The notes under the pieces are model-generated. The model did not search any database and was not told where the DNA came from. It saw only the letters and a program-made list of their open reading frames with translations. Source: Pseudomonas sp. GD03919 (GTDB lineage Bacteria; Pseudomonadota; Gammaproteobacteria; Pseudomonadales; Pseudomonadaceae). Taken from it: a stretch of DNA of 64,000 bases. The stretch covers positions 1,736,001 through 1,800,000 of the forward strand of contig NZ_CP104582.1 of assembly GCF_029814935.1 (NCBI RefSeq). The letters run 5' to 3'. Below, piece after piece: positions 39,525 through 49,443 of this stretch. The translations under genes were made by a program, and so were the position numbers. Positions within the stretch are counted from its first letter, which is position 1, and every line of letters starts with the position of its first letter.

Positions 39525-40618
39525 CTGTCTTGTTTGTTATCACCGGCCTGGGTATGGGCGGTGCTGAAAATCAAATCGTAAACTTAGCAGATAAATTTGC
39601 TGATAAAGGCTTAGATATAACCATAGCTTATATACTTCAACCAGTCATGGTCGAACCTAAAAATGAAAATGTTAAGTTGGTTTCGCTTGGCGGAACCAAG
39701 TCAGCATACGGTATACTTGTTGCTTTAAAAAATCTTGTAAAGCTGATTCGGAAAAATAAACCAGCTGTGGTTCATAGTCATATGTACCACGCTAATATCC
39801 TTGCTCGCGTCGCTCGCATATTTGCACCTGTTTCAAAGCTGGTTTCTACCGCACACAATACTAATGAAGGCGGGAAGGTCAGAATGCTGACTTACCGTTT
39901 AACAAATTGCTTATCTGATGTTTTTACCAATGTAAGTATCGATGCAGTTCGTGCCTTTGAGCAAAAAAAGGCAGTCAGTAAAGGGAAAATTCTGGCGGTT
40001 GGTAATGGTATTGATGTGGCACATTTTAGGTTTTCGTCTGCTGCGCGCAATAATATTCGCGTCGACCTTGGCTTGGCAGAAAAGAAAGTATTTATTGCCA
40101 TTGGAAGGTTTCAAGCGCAAAAGGATTATCCAAATCTTATCGATGCTTTTGCTAAAGTTGTTTCTTCTAATGATAATTGCCATTTGCTGATTGTTGGTGA
40201 TGGTGAGTTACGGTCTGTTATAGAGGAAAAGATAGCCCAGCTTGATTTACAGAGGTCAGTTACGTTGCTTGGTGTGCGCAAGGATATACCTGATCTTTTA
40301 TCTACTTCCGATGTGTTTGTACTGTCCTCTGCTTGGGAAGGATTTGGCTTAGTTGTTGCCGAGGCTATGTCGTGTGAGCGTATCGTGATTGGAACTGATA
40401 GTGGTGGAGTGGCGAATATTATTGATCGGTATGGTTATGTGGTATCTCCACGTGATCCGGATTCTCTAGCACAAGGAATGCAGAAAGCATTGGCACTTTC
40501 TGAAATGGAAGCATCTGAACTGGGCCAAAAAGCCAGGCAGAGGATTGTGGAGCACTTTAGTCTGGATGCTGCAGTGCAGAAGTGGTTGGATATTTATGGA
40601 ATGTCAAATGGTGCGTAA
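39521..40618 (+). CDS. Glycosyltransferase family 4 (first)
   Basis: A 365-residue GT-B fold retaining glycosyltransferase. The N-terminal glycine loop is ITGLGMGGAENQIVNLA; the C-terminal donor site includes AIGRFQAQKDYPNLIDAF and the E-x7-E motif in SSAWEGFGLVVAEAM. ATG 39521 overlaps the preceding stop; a longer frame from 39497 lies inside the upstream gene and is rejected. It acts in O-unit assembly; sugar specificity unknown. Confidence 0.92.
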   Translation: MTVLFVITGLGMGGAENQIVNLADKFADKGLDITIAYILQPVMVEPKNENVKLVSLGGTKSAYGILVALKNLVKLIRKNKPAVVHSHMYHANILARVARIFAPVSKLVSTAHNTNEGGKVRMLTYRLTNCLSDVFTNVSIDAVRAFEQKKAVSKGKILAVGNGIDVAHFRFSSAARNNIRVDLGLAEKKVFIAIGRFQAQKDYPNLIDAFAKVVSSNDNCHLLIVGDGELRSVIEEKIAQLDLQRSVTLLGVRKDIPDLLSTSDVFVLSSAWEGFGLVVAEAMSCERIVIGTDSGGVANIIDRYGYVVSPRDPDSLAQGMQKALALSEMEASELGQKARQRIVEHFSLDAAVQKWLDIYGMSNGA

Positions 40619-41747
40619 GGTTGTTTTGCTTGGCACGGTTGCTGCTTACACTATTAATTTCCGTGGTGACCTTATTCGTGCTCTTGTTGCAGAGGGGTAT
40701 GATACTTACTGTTTGTGTACTGACTTTGATGAAGACTCTAAAGCGATTGTGGTCGAGATGGGAGCGAATCCTATCACTTATTGTTTAAGCCGTGCAGGCA
40801 TGAATCCTTTTGCTGATCTATATACAGTTATAGAAATCAGGAAGATACTTGAAAAAATCAAACCTGATGCGGTTGCCTCTTTTGTTGTGAAGCCTGTTAT
40901 TTACGGTTCTATTGCCGCCAGGTTGGCTGGTGTTAAGCACCGTTATGCAATGCTAGAAGGGCTTGGTTATGTTTTTACGGAACTCCCTTCTGGCTTAAGT
41001 TTCAAGCAAAAAATACTACGTAAAATTCAGATTTTTCTTTATCGATTAGCGCTGCCTTGTATTGATAAGCTGATTTTCCTTAATCATGACGATCCTGCTG
41101 ATTTATTGGAAAAGCACAATCTTAAAGCCAAATCTGTCCATGTTTTAGGTGGTATTGGCTTAAATCTACAGAATTACCCCTTCACACCAGCGCCTGTTGC
41201 CCCTGTACGATTTTTGTTTATAGGTAGGTTGTTGGCTGAGAAGGGTATTTTTGAATACGTTGAAGCTGCTCGCTTGGTTAAGCAACAATATCCGGGAGCG
41301 CAGTTTGTTGTATTGGGTGGTCTCGATGAAGAGAACCCCGGTGGTCTTAAACGTGAAGCGCTGAATCAACTACTTGCCGAAGGCATTATTGAATACCCTG
41401 GTCACGTGAGTAACGTATCTGACTGGATTGCAGGTTCTAGCGTGTTCGTGTTGCCTTCGTATCGGGAAGGTATGCCACGCAGCACCCAAGAAGCCATGGC
41501 CATGGGGCGTGCTGTAATCACTTCCGATGCGCCGGGTTGCCGTGAAACGGTCGAGCAGGGTGTTAATGGCTTTATCGTTCCACGCTGGAATGTTCAGGCA
41601 TTGGCAGAGAAAATGATTTACCTTATTGAAAACCCGTCTGAAATTACTCGTATGGGGAATGAAAGTCATCGTATTGCTGTCGATAAATTTGATGCCAACA
41701 AAGTAAATCAGCGGCTTATGGAAATATTAGAGTTAAAAACATCATGA
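40608..41747 (+). CDS. Glycosyltransferase family 4 (second)
   Basis: A 379-residue GT-B glycosyltransferase. It opens [20 protein letters not shown]; donor-site motifs are [20 protein letters not shown] and the E-x7-E pair in [18 protein letters not shown]. It resembles PglA/WbnE-like enzymes that act early on lipid-linked HexNAc (recalled similarity, not searched), which would make it a candidate second-sugar transferase. ATG 40608 overlaps the upstream gene by 11 bases; the stop overlaps the galE start. Confidence 0.9.
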   Translation: MVRKVVLLGTVAAYTINFRGDLIRALVAEGYDTYCLCTDFDEDSKAIVVEMGANPITYCLSRAGMNPFADLYTVIEIRKILEKIKPDAVASFVVKPVIYGSIAARLAGVKHRYAMLEGLGYVFTELPSGLSFKQKILRKIQIFLYRLALPCIDKLIFLNHDDPADLLEKHNLKAKSVHVLGGIGLNLQNYPFTPAPVAPVRFLFIGRLLAEKGIFEYVEAARLVKQQYPGAQFVVLGGLDEENPGGLKREALNQLLAEGIIEYPGHVSNVSDWIAGSSVFVLPSYREGMPRSTQEAMAMGRAVITSDAPGCRETVEQGVNGFIVPRWNVQALAEKMIYLIENPSEITRMGNESHRIAVDKFDANKVNQRLMEILELKTS

Positions 41748-42760
41748 CTATTCTCGTTACTGGTGGAGCAGGCTACATTGGTTCACATGCATTGGTTGAG
41801 CTTGCCTCGGCGGGTTTTGATTTTGTTGTGCTGGATAACCTGTGTAATTCATCTTCGGTTTCTTTACAGCGTGTGCAGGCCATTACTGGCAAGTCGGTTG
41901 AGTTTGTGCAGGGTGATATTCGTAATGCTGAACTCTTAAAGCAGCTATTTACTCGTTACTCCATCAGTGCGGTCATGCATTTTGCCGGTTTGAAATCCGT
42001 GGGCGAAAGTGTGGCGCAGCCGCTACGTTATTACGATAACAACGTATGTGGCAGCCAAGTGTTGTTCCAAGCCATGGCCGATGCGTGTGTGTTTAACATC
42101 GTATTCAGCTCGTCGGCGACCGTGTATGGTGACCCAGCTGAAATGCCTATCTCCGAGCAGTGCCCGGTTGGCCGGCCAACGAATCCCTATGGTCGGTCAA
42201 AGTTGATGGTCGAAGATATTCTGCGCGATTTAGCGTTGTCTGACCCACGTTGGCGGGTGGCACTTTTGCGCTATTTTAACCCGGTGGGAGCGCATGAGAG
42301 TGGCAGCATAGGGGAGGATCCGAACGGTATTCCGAATAATCTGTTGCCTTTTATTACCCAGGTGGCCGTGGGCAAGTTGCCGCAATTATCAGTGTTTGGT
42401 GATGATTACCCGACGCATGATGGTACGGGTGTACGTGATTACATTCATGTGGTCGATCTTGCCCAGGGCCATGTGGCGGCATTACGCTATTTGCAGCAGC
42501 ATACTGGTGTGCACACCTGGAACTTAGGTACCGGGCAGGGCTATTCGGTGTTGGATATGGTAAAGGCCTTTGAAGCAGCCAGTGGTGTAACCGTACCTTA
42601 CAAGGTTGTTGATCGCCGTGCGGGGGATATTGCGGTGTGTTACTCCAACCCGTCTAAGGCGTTGGCTGAGTTGGGCTGGCAGGCGCAGTTGGGGTTAGAG
42701 CGCATGATGTCTGATGCCTGGCGTTGGCAGAAGAATAATCCTGATGGCTACGGGAGTTAA
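41744..42760 (+). CDS. galE: GalE, UDP-hexose 4-epimerase
   Basis: A 338-residue short-chain dehydrogenase/reductase interconverting UDP-Glc/UDP-Gal, or the N-acetylated forms. NAD site: [20 protein letters not shown]. Catalytic Ser in [11 protein letters not shown] and Tyr-x3-Lys in [13 protein letters not shown]. Typical GalE C-terminus ([17 protein letters not shown]). It overlaps the previous gene by four bases. It probably supplies Gal or GalNAc for the O unit. Confidence 0.93.
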   Translation: MTILVTGGAGYIGSHALVELASAGFDFVVLDNLCNSSSVSLQRVQAITGKSVEFVQGDIRNAELLKQLFTRYSISAVMHFAGLKSVGESVAQPLRYYDNNVCGSQVLFQAMADACVFNIVFSSSATVYGDPAEMPISEQCPVGRPTNPYGRSKLMVEDILRDLALSDPRWRVALLRYFNPVGAHESGSIGEDPNGIPNNLLPFITQVAVGKLPQLSVFGDDYPTHDGTGVRDYIHVVDLAQGHVAALRYLQQHTGVHTWNLGTGQGYSVLDMVKAFEAASGVTVPYKVVDRRAGDIAVCYSNPSKALAELGWQAQLGLERMMSDAWRWQKNNPDGYGS

Positions 42761-42766
42761 CCAATT

Positions 42767-43717
42767 TTGAATACCGTTTTGCTGACAGGCTCTACTGGCT
42801 TTGTCGGCTCAGCTTTGCTGGCTGAACTTAAAAGGTTACCTGAATTTCGGGTTGTTGCTGCGGTTCGTTCTGCCGTTTCGCCTGCGTCTGATGATGTTGT
42901 TGTGGTTGGCAATATTGACGGTACTACGGATTATTCGTCTGCACTTAACGGTGTTGATGTGATGGTTCACGCCGCAGCGCGTGCACACATTATGCGCGAT
43001 GAAGTAGCCGACCCGCTGGCGGAATACCGTAAGGTAAACGTAGAAGGCACACTTAACCTTGCCAGGCAGGCTGTTGCTGCGGGTGTTAAGCGATTTATTT
43101 TTATCAGCAGTATTGGGGTGCATGGGCTTAATTCATCACGGCCCTTTACAGAAACAGATTCCGAAGCACCGCATGATCCTTATGCAGTTTCTAAGTACGA
43201 AGCGGAACAAGGTTTGCGGAAGTTAGCCACTGAAACCGGTTTGGAGGTGGTTATTATCCGTCCACCTCTGGTTTATGGTGGGGCTGCGCCGGGCAATTTC
43301 AGAAGTTTAATTAACCTGGCAAGTAAGCCTGTGCCTTTGCCTTTCGGTGCTGTGAATAACCACCGCAGTATGGTGTATGTGGGTAACCTGGTGAGCTTTA
43401 TTGTTCGCTGTATTCAGCACCCTGCGGCGGCCAATCAAACCTTTTTGGTGTCTGACGGTGAAGATGTTTCACTGCGTAACCTGGTTACTTATATTCGCTT
43501 GTGTCTGGGCCGTTCGCCGCGTTTGCTGCCCGTACCGGTAGGGTTGTTTAAGCTGGCTGGGGCGTTAACGGGTAAGCGGGGTGTGGTGGATCGTTTAGTC
43601 GGTGATTTGCAGGTGGATTCGTCGAAGGCCCGTACTCTGTTGGGGTGGGTTCCTCCTTTTACTGTTGAGCAAGGCATTGCGGCTACGGTGGCCGATTTTT
43701 TGAGCAAGGATAAATAA
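42767..43717 (+). CDS. NAD-dependent epimerase/reductase, WbpV/WbpK-like
   Basis: A 316-residue extended SDR enzyme: VLLTGSTGFVGSALLAELKR, catalytic Ser in FISSIGVHG, and DPYAVSKYEAEQ. It is close in type to WbpV and WbpK, which reduce or epimerise the 4-keto product of WbpM to UDP-QuiNAc or UDP-FucNAc (family knowledge). Finding it beside wbpM supports a 6-deoxy-N-acetylhexosamine in this O antigen. The start appears to be TTG 42767, with GGGAG about ten bases upstream; no better ATG exists. Two bases separate it from the next gene. Confidence 0.88.
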   Translation: MNTVLLTGSTGFVGSALLAELKRLPEFRVVAAVRSAVSPASDDVVVVGNIDGTTDYSSALNGVDVMVHAAARAHIMRDEVADPLAEYRKVNVEGTLNLARQAVAAGVKRFIFISSIGVHGLNSSRPFTETDSEAPHDPYAVSKYEAEQGLRKLATETGLEVVIIRPPLVYGGAAPGNFRSLINLASKPVPLPFGAVNNHRSMVYVGNLVSFIVRCIQHPAAANQTFLVSDGEDVSLRNLVTYIRLCLGRSPRLLPVPVGLFKLAGALTGKRGVVDRLVGDLQVDSSKARTLLGWVPPFTVEQGIAATVADFLSKDK

Positions 43718-43718
43718 C

Positions 43719-44273
43719 GTGTTTCGTTTTTTTGATTTTACCTTTGCCTTGTTAGGGCTGATTTTTGCTTTCCCTGTGTTGTTGGCTATTTATGTGCTTG
43801 GTCTTTTCGATACCGGCTCACCGTTGTTTCGTCAGGAGCGAGTAGGGCGACACCAGAAGCCTTTCGTGTTGGTTAAGTTTCGTACGATGAAGATCGATAC
43901 CGCGTCGGTAGCTAGTCATTTGGCGTCCAGTGCATCGATTACCCGCATGGGTGCCTTCCTGCGTAAAACCAAGCTCGATGAGTTGCCACAGCTGTGGAAT
44001 GTACTCAAAGGCGAAATGAGTCTGGTCGGCCCCCGCCCAGGGCTGTTTAATCAACAGGAGTTAACGACTGAGCGTGCTCAGCGTGGTGTGTTCGATGTGC
44101 GCCCGGGTATCACCGGGTTGGCACAGCTTAGCGATATTGATATGTCGACGCCAAAACTGTTGGCCGAAACCGATCAGCGTATGATTCGTGAGCTTACCCT
44201 GGCTGATTATTTTAAATATATCTTGATGACGGTGCTTGGTAAGGGCGCGGGTGATCGTGTACGCCCGTCTTAG
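43719..44273 (+). CDS. Initiating phosphoglycosyl transferase (PglC/WcaJ-type, short form)
   Basis: A 184-residue monotopic transferase that loads the first sugar-1-phosphate onto undecaprenyl phosphate at the inner membrane. It has an N-terminal re-entrant hydrophobic helix ([20 protein letters not shown]) and catalytic-domain motifs [38 protein letters not shown] and LVGPRPGL. This is the small PglC-type class rather than the multi-helix WbpL/WecA class used in P. aeruginosa OSA loci. Its start follows the upstream stop by one base. Donor sugar inferred, not shown, to be the product of the wbpM/WbpV-like pair. Confidence 0.92.
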   Translation: MFRFFDFTFALLGLIFAFPVLLAIYVLGLFDTGSPLFRQERVGRHQKPFVLVKFRTMKIDTASVASHLASSASITRMGAFLRKTKLDELPQLWNVLKGEMSLVGPRPGLFNQQELTTERAQRGVFDVRPGITGLAQLSDIDMSTPKLLAETDQRMIRELTLADYFKYILMTVLGKGAGDRVRPS

Positions 44274-44345
44274 TCAGCAGCAGCGGTGTGTGCGGGAATC
44301 AGTTATTGCCACGTAGTACGGTATATGAAGTATTGAGAGGTTGTG

Positions 44346-46355
44346 ATGTTAAGGACTGCAGATCGCCTGCGTGAGCGTTTGATCCGTTTGCCACGGCGTT
44401 CGAAGCGTGTGCTGCAGGTCATAGTCGATGTACTGTTGCTTTGGTGTGCGCTGTGGCTGGCGTTTATCGTGCGCTTGGGTGATTTCAAAGCAGTTGATCC
44501 TTTAGGCCATCACGCCTGGATCTTTGTAATTGTGCCCTTGATTTCAGTGCCCATTTTCATCCGCATGGGCATGTATCGCGCGGTGATGCGCTTTTTCGGT
44601 AATGATGCGCTCAAGAGCATTTTTAAGGCAATTTCCCTTTCTGCGTTATTCCTGGCGTTGACGATCTATTGGTATCGCGACGCGCCTGCGCCGATTCCAC
44701 GTTCGATGGTGCTGAATTTCTGGTGGCTTAGCCTGACGTTGATTGGCGGGGTGCGCTTGCTGATGCGTCAGTACTTTATGGGTAATTGGTATTCGGCTGA
44801 GCATCCCCGTCTTCTTACTGGGGACCGTGGTTTGCCCCGCGTTGCGATTTATGGGGCCGGTGCGGCGGGGAATCAGTTACTGGCCGCCCTGCGTTTGGGG
44901 CGTTCTCTGTCGCCCGTTGCCTTTATTGATGATGATGCAACCATCGCCAACCGGGTGATTGCCGGGTTGCGGGTGTACAAGCCCAAGCACACCCAACAGA
45001 TGATCGAAGAAACTGGCGCCCAGGAAATTCTGCTTGCGGTGCCTTCTGCCTCGCGTGCGCGTCGCAGGGAGATTCTCGAATTGCTTGGCCAGTACAGCCT
45101 GCACGTACGTAGCGTGCCAGGTTTAATGGACTTGGCCAGTGGTCGGGTTAAGGTAGATGAGGTGCAGGAGGTCGATATTGCTGACCTGCTGGGACGTGAT
45201 CCGGTACCGCCGCAGAAGGCCTTGTTTGAGCGTTGCATCCGTAGCCAGGTGGTCATGGTGACCGGCGCGGGTGGCTCGATTGGCTCGGAGCTATGCCGAC
45301 AGATCCTGTCCAATGAGCCGAAGACCCTGTTGCTGTTTGAGCACAGCGAATTCAATCTTTACAACATTCATTCCGAGCTGGTAAGCCGCACCAAGCGTGA
45401 GTCCCTGGCCATTCAGTTGATTCCAATTCTGGGCTCAATTCGCAACCCGGAGCGGCTCGAGGACGTGATGTCGAGCTGGGCGGTGAATACGGTCTATCAC
45501 GCGGCAGCTTACAAGCATGTGCCGATGGTCGAGCACAATATTGCTGAAGGTGTGCTGAATAATGTATTCGGCACCCTGTTTACCGCTCAGGCAGCTCTAA
45601 AGGCTGGAGTTGCGCATTTCGTGCTGATCTCGACCGACAAGGCTGTGCGGCCCACCAATGTGATGGGCAGCACCAAGCGTTTGGCTGAGATGGTACTGCA
45701 GGCGCTTAGCCGGGAACAGGCTCCGGTACTTTTTGGTAAAGGCGAGGTGCTCAATGAGGTCAACAAAACCCGCTTCATAATGGTGCGCTTTGGCAATGTG
45801 CTTGGGTCGTCCGGTTCGGTCATACCCCTGTTTCATGAGCAAATCCGGCGTGGTGGGCCTGTGACGGTTACGCACCCAAATATTACACGTTATTTCATGA
45901 CTATCCCTGAGGCGGCCCAGTTGGTCATCCAAGCGGGGTCGATGGGGGAGGGCGGAGACGTCTTCGTGTTGGATATGGGGGAGCCGGTGAAGATCGCCGA
46001 GCTAGCAGAGAAGATGATTCATCTCAGTGGCTTGAGTGTGCGTTCTGCTGAAAACCCGCAGGGTGATATTGCTATCGAGTTCACAGGGCTCCGGCCGGGA
46101 GAGAAGCTCTATGAGGAGTTGCTGATTGGCGATAACGTCAGCCCGACCGAGCATCCGATGATCATGCGTGCCAACGAAGAAATGCTGTCTTGGGAGGAGT
46201 ACAGGAAAGTGCTTCTTGCTTTGGAGGATGCAGTTGGGCGTGAGGACTACGAGCGGGTTCGGGCGTTATTGCGCGAAACCGTGAGTGGTTATCGGCCTGA
46301 CGGTGAGATTGTTGATTGGTTGTACTTACAGAGACGTTTAGTAAGCGCTCCATAA
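44346..46355 (+). CDS. wbpM: WbpM, membrane-bound UDP-HexNAc 4,6-dehydratase
   Basis: A 669-residue enzyme making the UDP-4-keto-6-deoxy-HexNAc precursor of QuiNAc/FucNAc-type sugars. N-terminal transmembrane helices (about residues 20-140), a first nucleotide-binding domain (AIYGAGAAGNQLLAALRLGR) and a catalytic SDR domain (MVTGAGGSIGSELCRQIL; Met-x3-Lys in NVMGSTKRLAEM replacing the usual Tyr-x3-Lys). ATG 44346 has GAGG five bases upstream; an in-frame GTG precedes it. The last four codons (VSAP) and the stop lie inside the inverted repeat of an IS66 remnant, so the native C-terminus was trimmed or altered. It marks the right end of the O-antigen locus. Confidence 0.95.
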   Translation: MLRTADRLRERLIRLPRRSKRVLQVIVDVLLLWCALWLAFIVRLGDFKAVDPLGHHAWIFVIVPLISVPIFIRMGMYRAVMRFFGNDALKSIFKAISLSALFLALTIYWYRDAPAPIPRSMVLNFWWLSLTLIGGVRLLMRQYFMGNWYSAEHPRLLTGDRGLPRVAIYGAGAAGNQLLAALRLGRSLSPVAFIDDDATIANRVIAGLRVYKPKHTQQMIEETGAQEILLAVPSASRARRREILELLGQYSLHVRSVPGLMDLASGRVKVDEVQEVDIADLLGRDPVPPQKALFERCIRSQVVMVTGAGGSIGSELCRQILSNEPKTLLLFEHSEFNLYNIHSELVSRTKRESLAIQLIPILGSIRNPERLEDVMSSWAVNTVYHAAAYKHVPMVEHNIAEGVLNNVFGTLFTAQAALKAGVAHFVLISTDKAVRPTNVMGSTKRLAEMVLQALSREQAPVLFGKGEVLNEVNKTRFIMVRFGNVLGSSGSVIPLFHEQIRRGGPVTVTHPNITRYFMTIPEAAQLVIQAGSMGEGGDVFVLDMGEPVKIAELAEKMIHLSGLSVRSAENPQGDIAIEFTGLRPGEKLYEELLIGDNVSPTEHPMIMRANEEMLSWEEYRKVLLALEDAVGREDYERVRALLRETVSGYRPDGEIVDWLYLQRRLVSAP

Positions 46356-47070
46356 ACCCCGCCCGCCAGGACGGGATTTATTTTCAGGAAGCAGGAGCAG
46401 AAGCCGGCGAGCAGTTCCAAGGCAGCAGCGCTTCGTAGTCCTCAACGCTCTGTGCTGTTGGCAGGCGTTCGAGGATGTGGCGCAGCCAGGCGTAAGGCTC
46501 CTGGCCATTGGCCTTGGCGGTTTCGATCAGGCTGTAGATCTGCGCGCTGGCCGTGGCCCCCTTGGGCGTGTCGCTGAACAGCCAGTTCTTGCGCCCGATG
46601 ACGAAGGGGCGGATGGCGTTCTCGGCACGGTTTCGGCAGTGATCGGCGCCGCTTCGCAGGCCTTGCAGGCGTAGGTCTTGCCGATATGGCGGATGGCCCG
46701 CACCTGCATCGGGATGATCTCCAGCTGTTCGCTGGTGTCCTCGCCGATGAGCTGTTTGCAGGCGCCGCAGGCGCAAGTCAGCTCGTGCTCGGGCAGGTCG
46801 TGGATGACCTCGACACGCGGCAGGTTGGTCGGCAACGGCTTGCGCTTGCCACGGCGCTTGACCGGCGCAACGACTTCTTCAGCTTCGGCTGGTGCGGCGG
46901 ACAGCGCTTCGATCAGCTCTTCGGCCTCGTTGAACATGGCCAACTGCGGCGAGTCGGTATCTTCAGGGCTGCGCTCGGACTTGGGCGAGAACAACTTGTG
47001 GTGCAGCAGGGCGACCTGTTCCTGCAATTGCAGAATCAGAGCCTTGAGCAGGACAAGATCAGCCGAGGCT
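46341..47070 (-). pseudogene. Internally deleted IS66-family remnant (tnpC)
   Basis: On the minus strand lie the N-terminal part of an IS66 TnpC (from KASADLVLLKALILQLQEQ; zinc-binding [12 protein letters not shown]) and its C-terminal part ([19 protein letters not shown] to the stop at 46384). They are joined at about 46625-46640 with loss of some 250 catalytic residues and a frame change. The inverted repeat GTAAGCGCTCCATAAACCCC (46341-46360) is the element's right end. The other end, with tnpA/tnpB, is missing: at about 47070 the remnant meets a tRNA-Asn-derived repeat. It is diverged from the intact copy next door. Confidence 0.88.
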
Positions 47071-47188
47071 TTTGAATTTGGCTCCGCGATCTGGACTCGA
47101 CAGCGCAGTAACCGCTCCACAAACCACACCTTCAAGTGAAGTGAAGGCCCACAGATGCTGTGCTCCCGATTTTCCTGGAGCCCAGCCC

Positions 47189-47548
47189 ATGATGCGTCCC
47201 GACCCCAAGGTCAAAGCCGTTTACCTTTACCCCAAGCCGGTCGATTTCCGCAAATCCATCAACGGTCTGGCCGCCTTGGTCGAGTTGGATATCAAGGTGG
47301 CGGTGTTCGACCCGGCGTTGTTCGTTTTTCTCAACCGCACGCGCAACCAAGTGAAAATTCTGTATTGGCATCGTAACGGTTTCTGTTTGTGGCTCAAGCG
47401 CTTGGAGGCCGAGCGGTTCAAGACCAAACCGGATGCCGGTGACGAAGCGATCGAGCTGACGGTGCGGGAATTGAATCAGTTGCTGGAGGGCATCGACCTC
47501 TGGGGCAATCAACCGCACAAGGTGCTGACACCACGTTTCGTGACTTGA
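47189..47548 (+). CDS. tnpB: IS66 accessory protein TnpB (Orf2)
   Basis: A 119-residue IS66 Orf2 protein required for transposition together with TnpC; exact role unknown. The diagnostic region is VYLYPKPVDFRKSINGLAAL, then KILYWHRNGFCLWLKRLE. ATG 47189 has GGAG eight bases upstream. It is followed 18 bp later by tnpC. Confidence 0.95.
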   Translation: MMRPDPKVKAVYLYPKPVDFRKSINGLAALVELDIKVAVFDPALFVFLNRTRNQVKILYWHRNGFCLWLKRLEAERFKTKPDAGDEAIELTVRELNQLLEGIDLWGNQPHKVLTPRFVT

Positions 47549-47566
47549 GCCGGTATAATCCATGGC

Positions 47567-49126
47567 ATGATTTCCGTGCCTGAACCCCTTCCTGACGACC
47601 CCGCAGCGCTCAAGCAATTGCTCGCTGAGGTGCTGTCTTCTGCACAGAAATTGGCCAAGGACAAGGACGGGCAGATCGAGCACCTGCGCGAACAAAACGC
47701 ACTGCTGATCCAACGCCTGTTCGGTCGCAAATCCGAGCAGACGGCCGATCCTGACTCGCCGCAGTTGGAGATTTTCAACGAAGCCGAAAGCCTCACCGAA
47801 GCCGCGCCCGAAACTACTGCCGAAGAGATCGAGGAAGACGTCGTCGCGCCGGTCAAACGTCGTGGCAAGCGTAAACCACTGCCGGCTGAGTTGCCGCGCG
47901 TTGAGGTTATCCATGAGCTGCCCGAGCACGAGCTGACCTGTGCCTGCGGTGCTTGCAAGCAAGTGATCGGTGAGGAAACCAGCGAACAGCTGGAAATCAT
48001 CCCGATGCAGGTGCGGGTCATCCGCCATATCCGTAAGACCTACGCCTGCAAAGCCTGCGAAGCCGCCCCGATCACCGCGGACAAGCCCGCGCAACTGATT
48101 GAGAAAAGCCTGGCTACGCCCAGCGTGTTGGCGATGCTGCTGACCACCAAGTACGCCGACGGCATCCCGCTGTACCGCTTCGAGAAAGTCCTCCATCGCC
48201 ATGGCATCGACATCCCGCGGCAGACCCTGGCTCGCTGGGTGATCCAATGCGGTGACTATCTGCAACCCTTGCTCAACTTGATGCGCGACACGCTGCTGGA
48301 TTATCCGGTGTTGCACTGCGACGAAACCCGGGTGCAGGTGCTCAAAGAACCGGGGCGCGACCCGAGCAGCCAATCCTGGATGTGGGTGCAAACCGGCGGC
48401 CCGCCAGACAGGCCGGTGGTCCTCTTCGACTACACAACCAGTCGTGCGCAGGACGTACCCTTGCGCCTGCTCACCGGCTATTGCGGTTATTTAATGACCG
48501 ACGACTACTCCGGCTACAACGCCGTGGCCGCGCAAGCGGGCATCGAGCGGCTGGCCTGCTGGGCCCATGCGAGGCGCAAATTTATCGAGGCGCAGAAGGT
48601 GCAGCCTAAAGGCAAAACTGGGCGAGCCGACATGGCCCTGAACCTGATCAACAAACTCTACGGTATCGAGCGCGAGCTAAAAGACGCCTGCGACGCTGAA
48701 CGCCTGAGCGCCCGCCAACAGCGCAGTCAACCCGTGCTCGACCAGCTCAAAGCCTGGCTCGACAAAGCTCAGCTGCAGGTCGCCGGACAGACCTCCCTGG
48801 GCAAGGCGGTGAACTACTTGGCCAACAACTGGAGCCGCCTGGAGCGCTACATCGAAGGCGGAAACCTGCCCATCGACAACAACCGCGCCGAGAACGCCAT
48901 CCGCCCGTTCGTCATCGGCCGCAAAAACTGGCTGTTCAGCGACACACCCAAAGGCGCCACGGCCAGCGCACAGATCTATAGTCTGATCGAAACCGCCAAA
49001 GCCAATGGCCAAGAGCCCTACGCCTACCTGCGCCACATCCTTGAGCGCCTGCCTCAGGTCAACAGCGTCGAAGGCTACGAAGCGCTGTTGCCGTGGAACT
49101 GCTCGCCAGCGCCAGCTGCTTCCTGA
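47567..49126 (+). CDS. tnpC: IS66 transposase TnpC
   Basis: A 519-residue DDE transposase. N-terminal leucine-rich coiled coil (residues 12-50), a basic [10 protein letters not shown] linker, a zinc-finger-like CxC...CxxC region ([26 protein letters not shown]), and a catalytic domain with Asp in [10 protein letters not shown], Asp in [11 protein letters not shown] and the conserved [18 protein letters not shown] near the C-terminus. Full length with no internal stops, so probably functional. Confidence 0.96.
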   Translation: MISVPEPLPDDPAALKQLLAEVLSSAQKLAKDKDGQIEHLREQNALLIQRLFGRKSEQTADPDSPQLEIFNEAESLTEAAPETTAEEIEEDVVAPVKRRGKRKPLPAELPRVEVIHELPEHELTCACGACKQVIGEETSEQLEIIPMQVRVIRHIRKTYACKACEAAPITADKPAQLIEKSLATPSVLAMLLTTKYADGIPLYRFEKVLHRHGIDIPRQTLARWVIQCGDYLQPLLNLMRDTLLDYPVLHCDETRVQVLKEPGRDPSSQSWMWVQTGGPPDRPVVLFDYTTSRAQDVPLRLLTGYCGYLMTDDYSGYNAVAAQAGIERLACWAHARRKFIEAQKVQPKGKTGRADMALNLINKLYGIERELKDACDAERLSARQQRSQPVLDQLKAWLDKAQLQVAGQTSLGKAVNYLANNWSRLERYIEGGNLPIDNNRAENAIRPFVIGRKNWLFSDTPKGATASAQIYSLIETAKANGQEPYAYLRHILERLPQVNSVEGYEALLPWNCSPAPAAS

Positions 49127-49410
49127 AAACAACCCCGTCCGCTAGGACGGGGGTTTATGGAGCGCTTACACAGCGCAGCTGAACGCGCTTCAGCGCAGCC
49201 CCGGAGGGGCAAACGAAGCGAATAGCCTGGGACGTTGTCCCTGGTGAGAGTCTGCAGGCAATAAAAAACCCAGCGGTTAGGCTGGGTTCTTGAATTTGGC
49301 TCCGCGACCTGGACTCGACAGCGCAGCTGAGCGCGCTTCAGCGCGGCCCCGAAGGGGTGAGCGAAGCGAATAACCTGGGACGTGGTCCCTGGTGAGAGTC
49401 CGCAGGTAAT

Positions 49411-49435
49411 AAAAAACCCAGCACTAGGCTGGGTT
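49411..49435 (-). terminator. tRNA-Asn intrinsic terminator
   Basis: Read on the minus strand: AACCCAGC/GCTGGGTT hairpin (49428-49435 with 49415-49422) followed by a T-run. A second copy sits at about 49263-49288 in the preceding repeat unit. Confidence 0.85.
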
Positions 49436-49443
49436 CTTGAATT

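Larger units (their letters stand above)
47108..49169 (+). mobile_element. Complete IS66-type element with 8-bp target duplication
   Basis: A 2062-bp element. Left repeat GTAACCGCTCCACAAACCAC (47108-47127) and right repeat GGGGTTTATGGAGCGCTTAC (49150-49169) match imperfectly. The 8-bp sequence ACAGCGCA is duplicated at 47100-47107 and 49170-49177, the expected IS66 target-site duplication. It carries tnpB and tnpC but no tnpA (only about 60 bp lie between the left repeat and tnpB). It interrupts a tRNA-Asn-derived repeat unit. Confidence 0.95.
47071..49443. repeat. Tandem ~147-bp repeats containing the 3' end of tRNA-Asn, split by IS66
   Basis: The segment TGAATTTGGCTCCGCG, then (A/C)CTGGACTCGA, whose core is the last 22 nt of tRNA-Asn on the minus strand, occurs at 47073, 49291 and 49438. 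Only the last continues into a whole tRNA. Spacing is 147 bp between the second and third, and 148 bp between the first and second once the 2070 bp of IS66 plus target duplication are removed. Each unit carries a tRNA terminator (ACCCAGC/GCTGGGT) and a filler with GTCCCTGGT...GAGTC, which resembles the tRNA T-arm in the opposite orientation. Confidence 0.85.
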
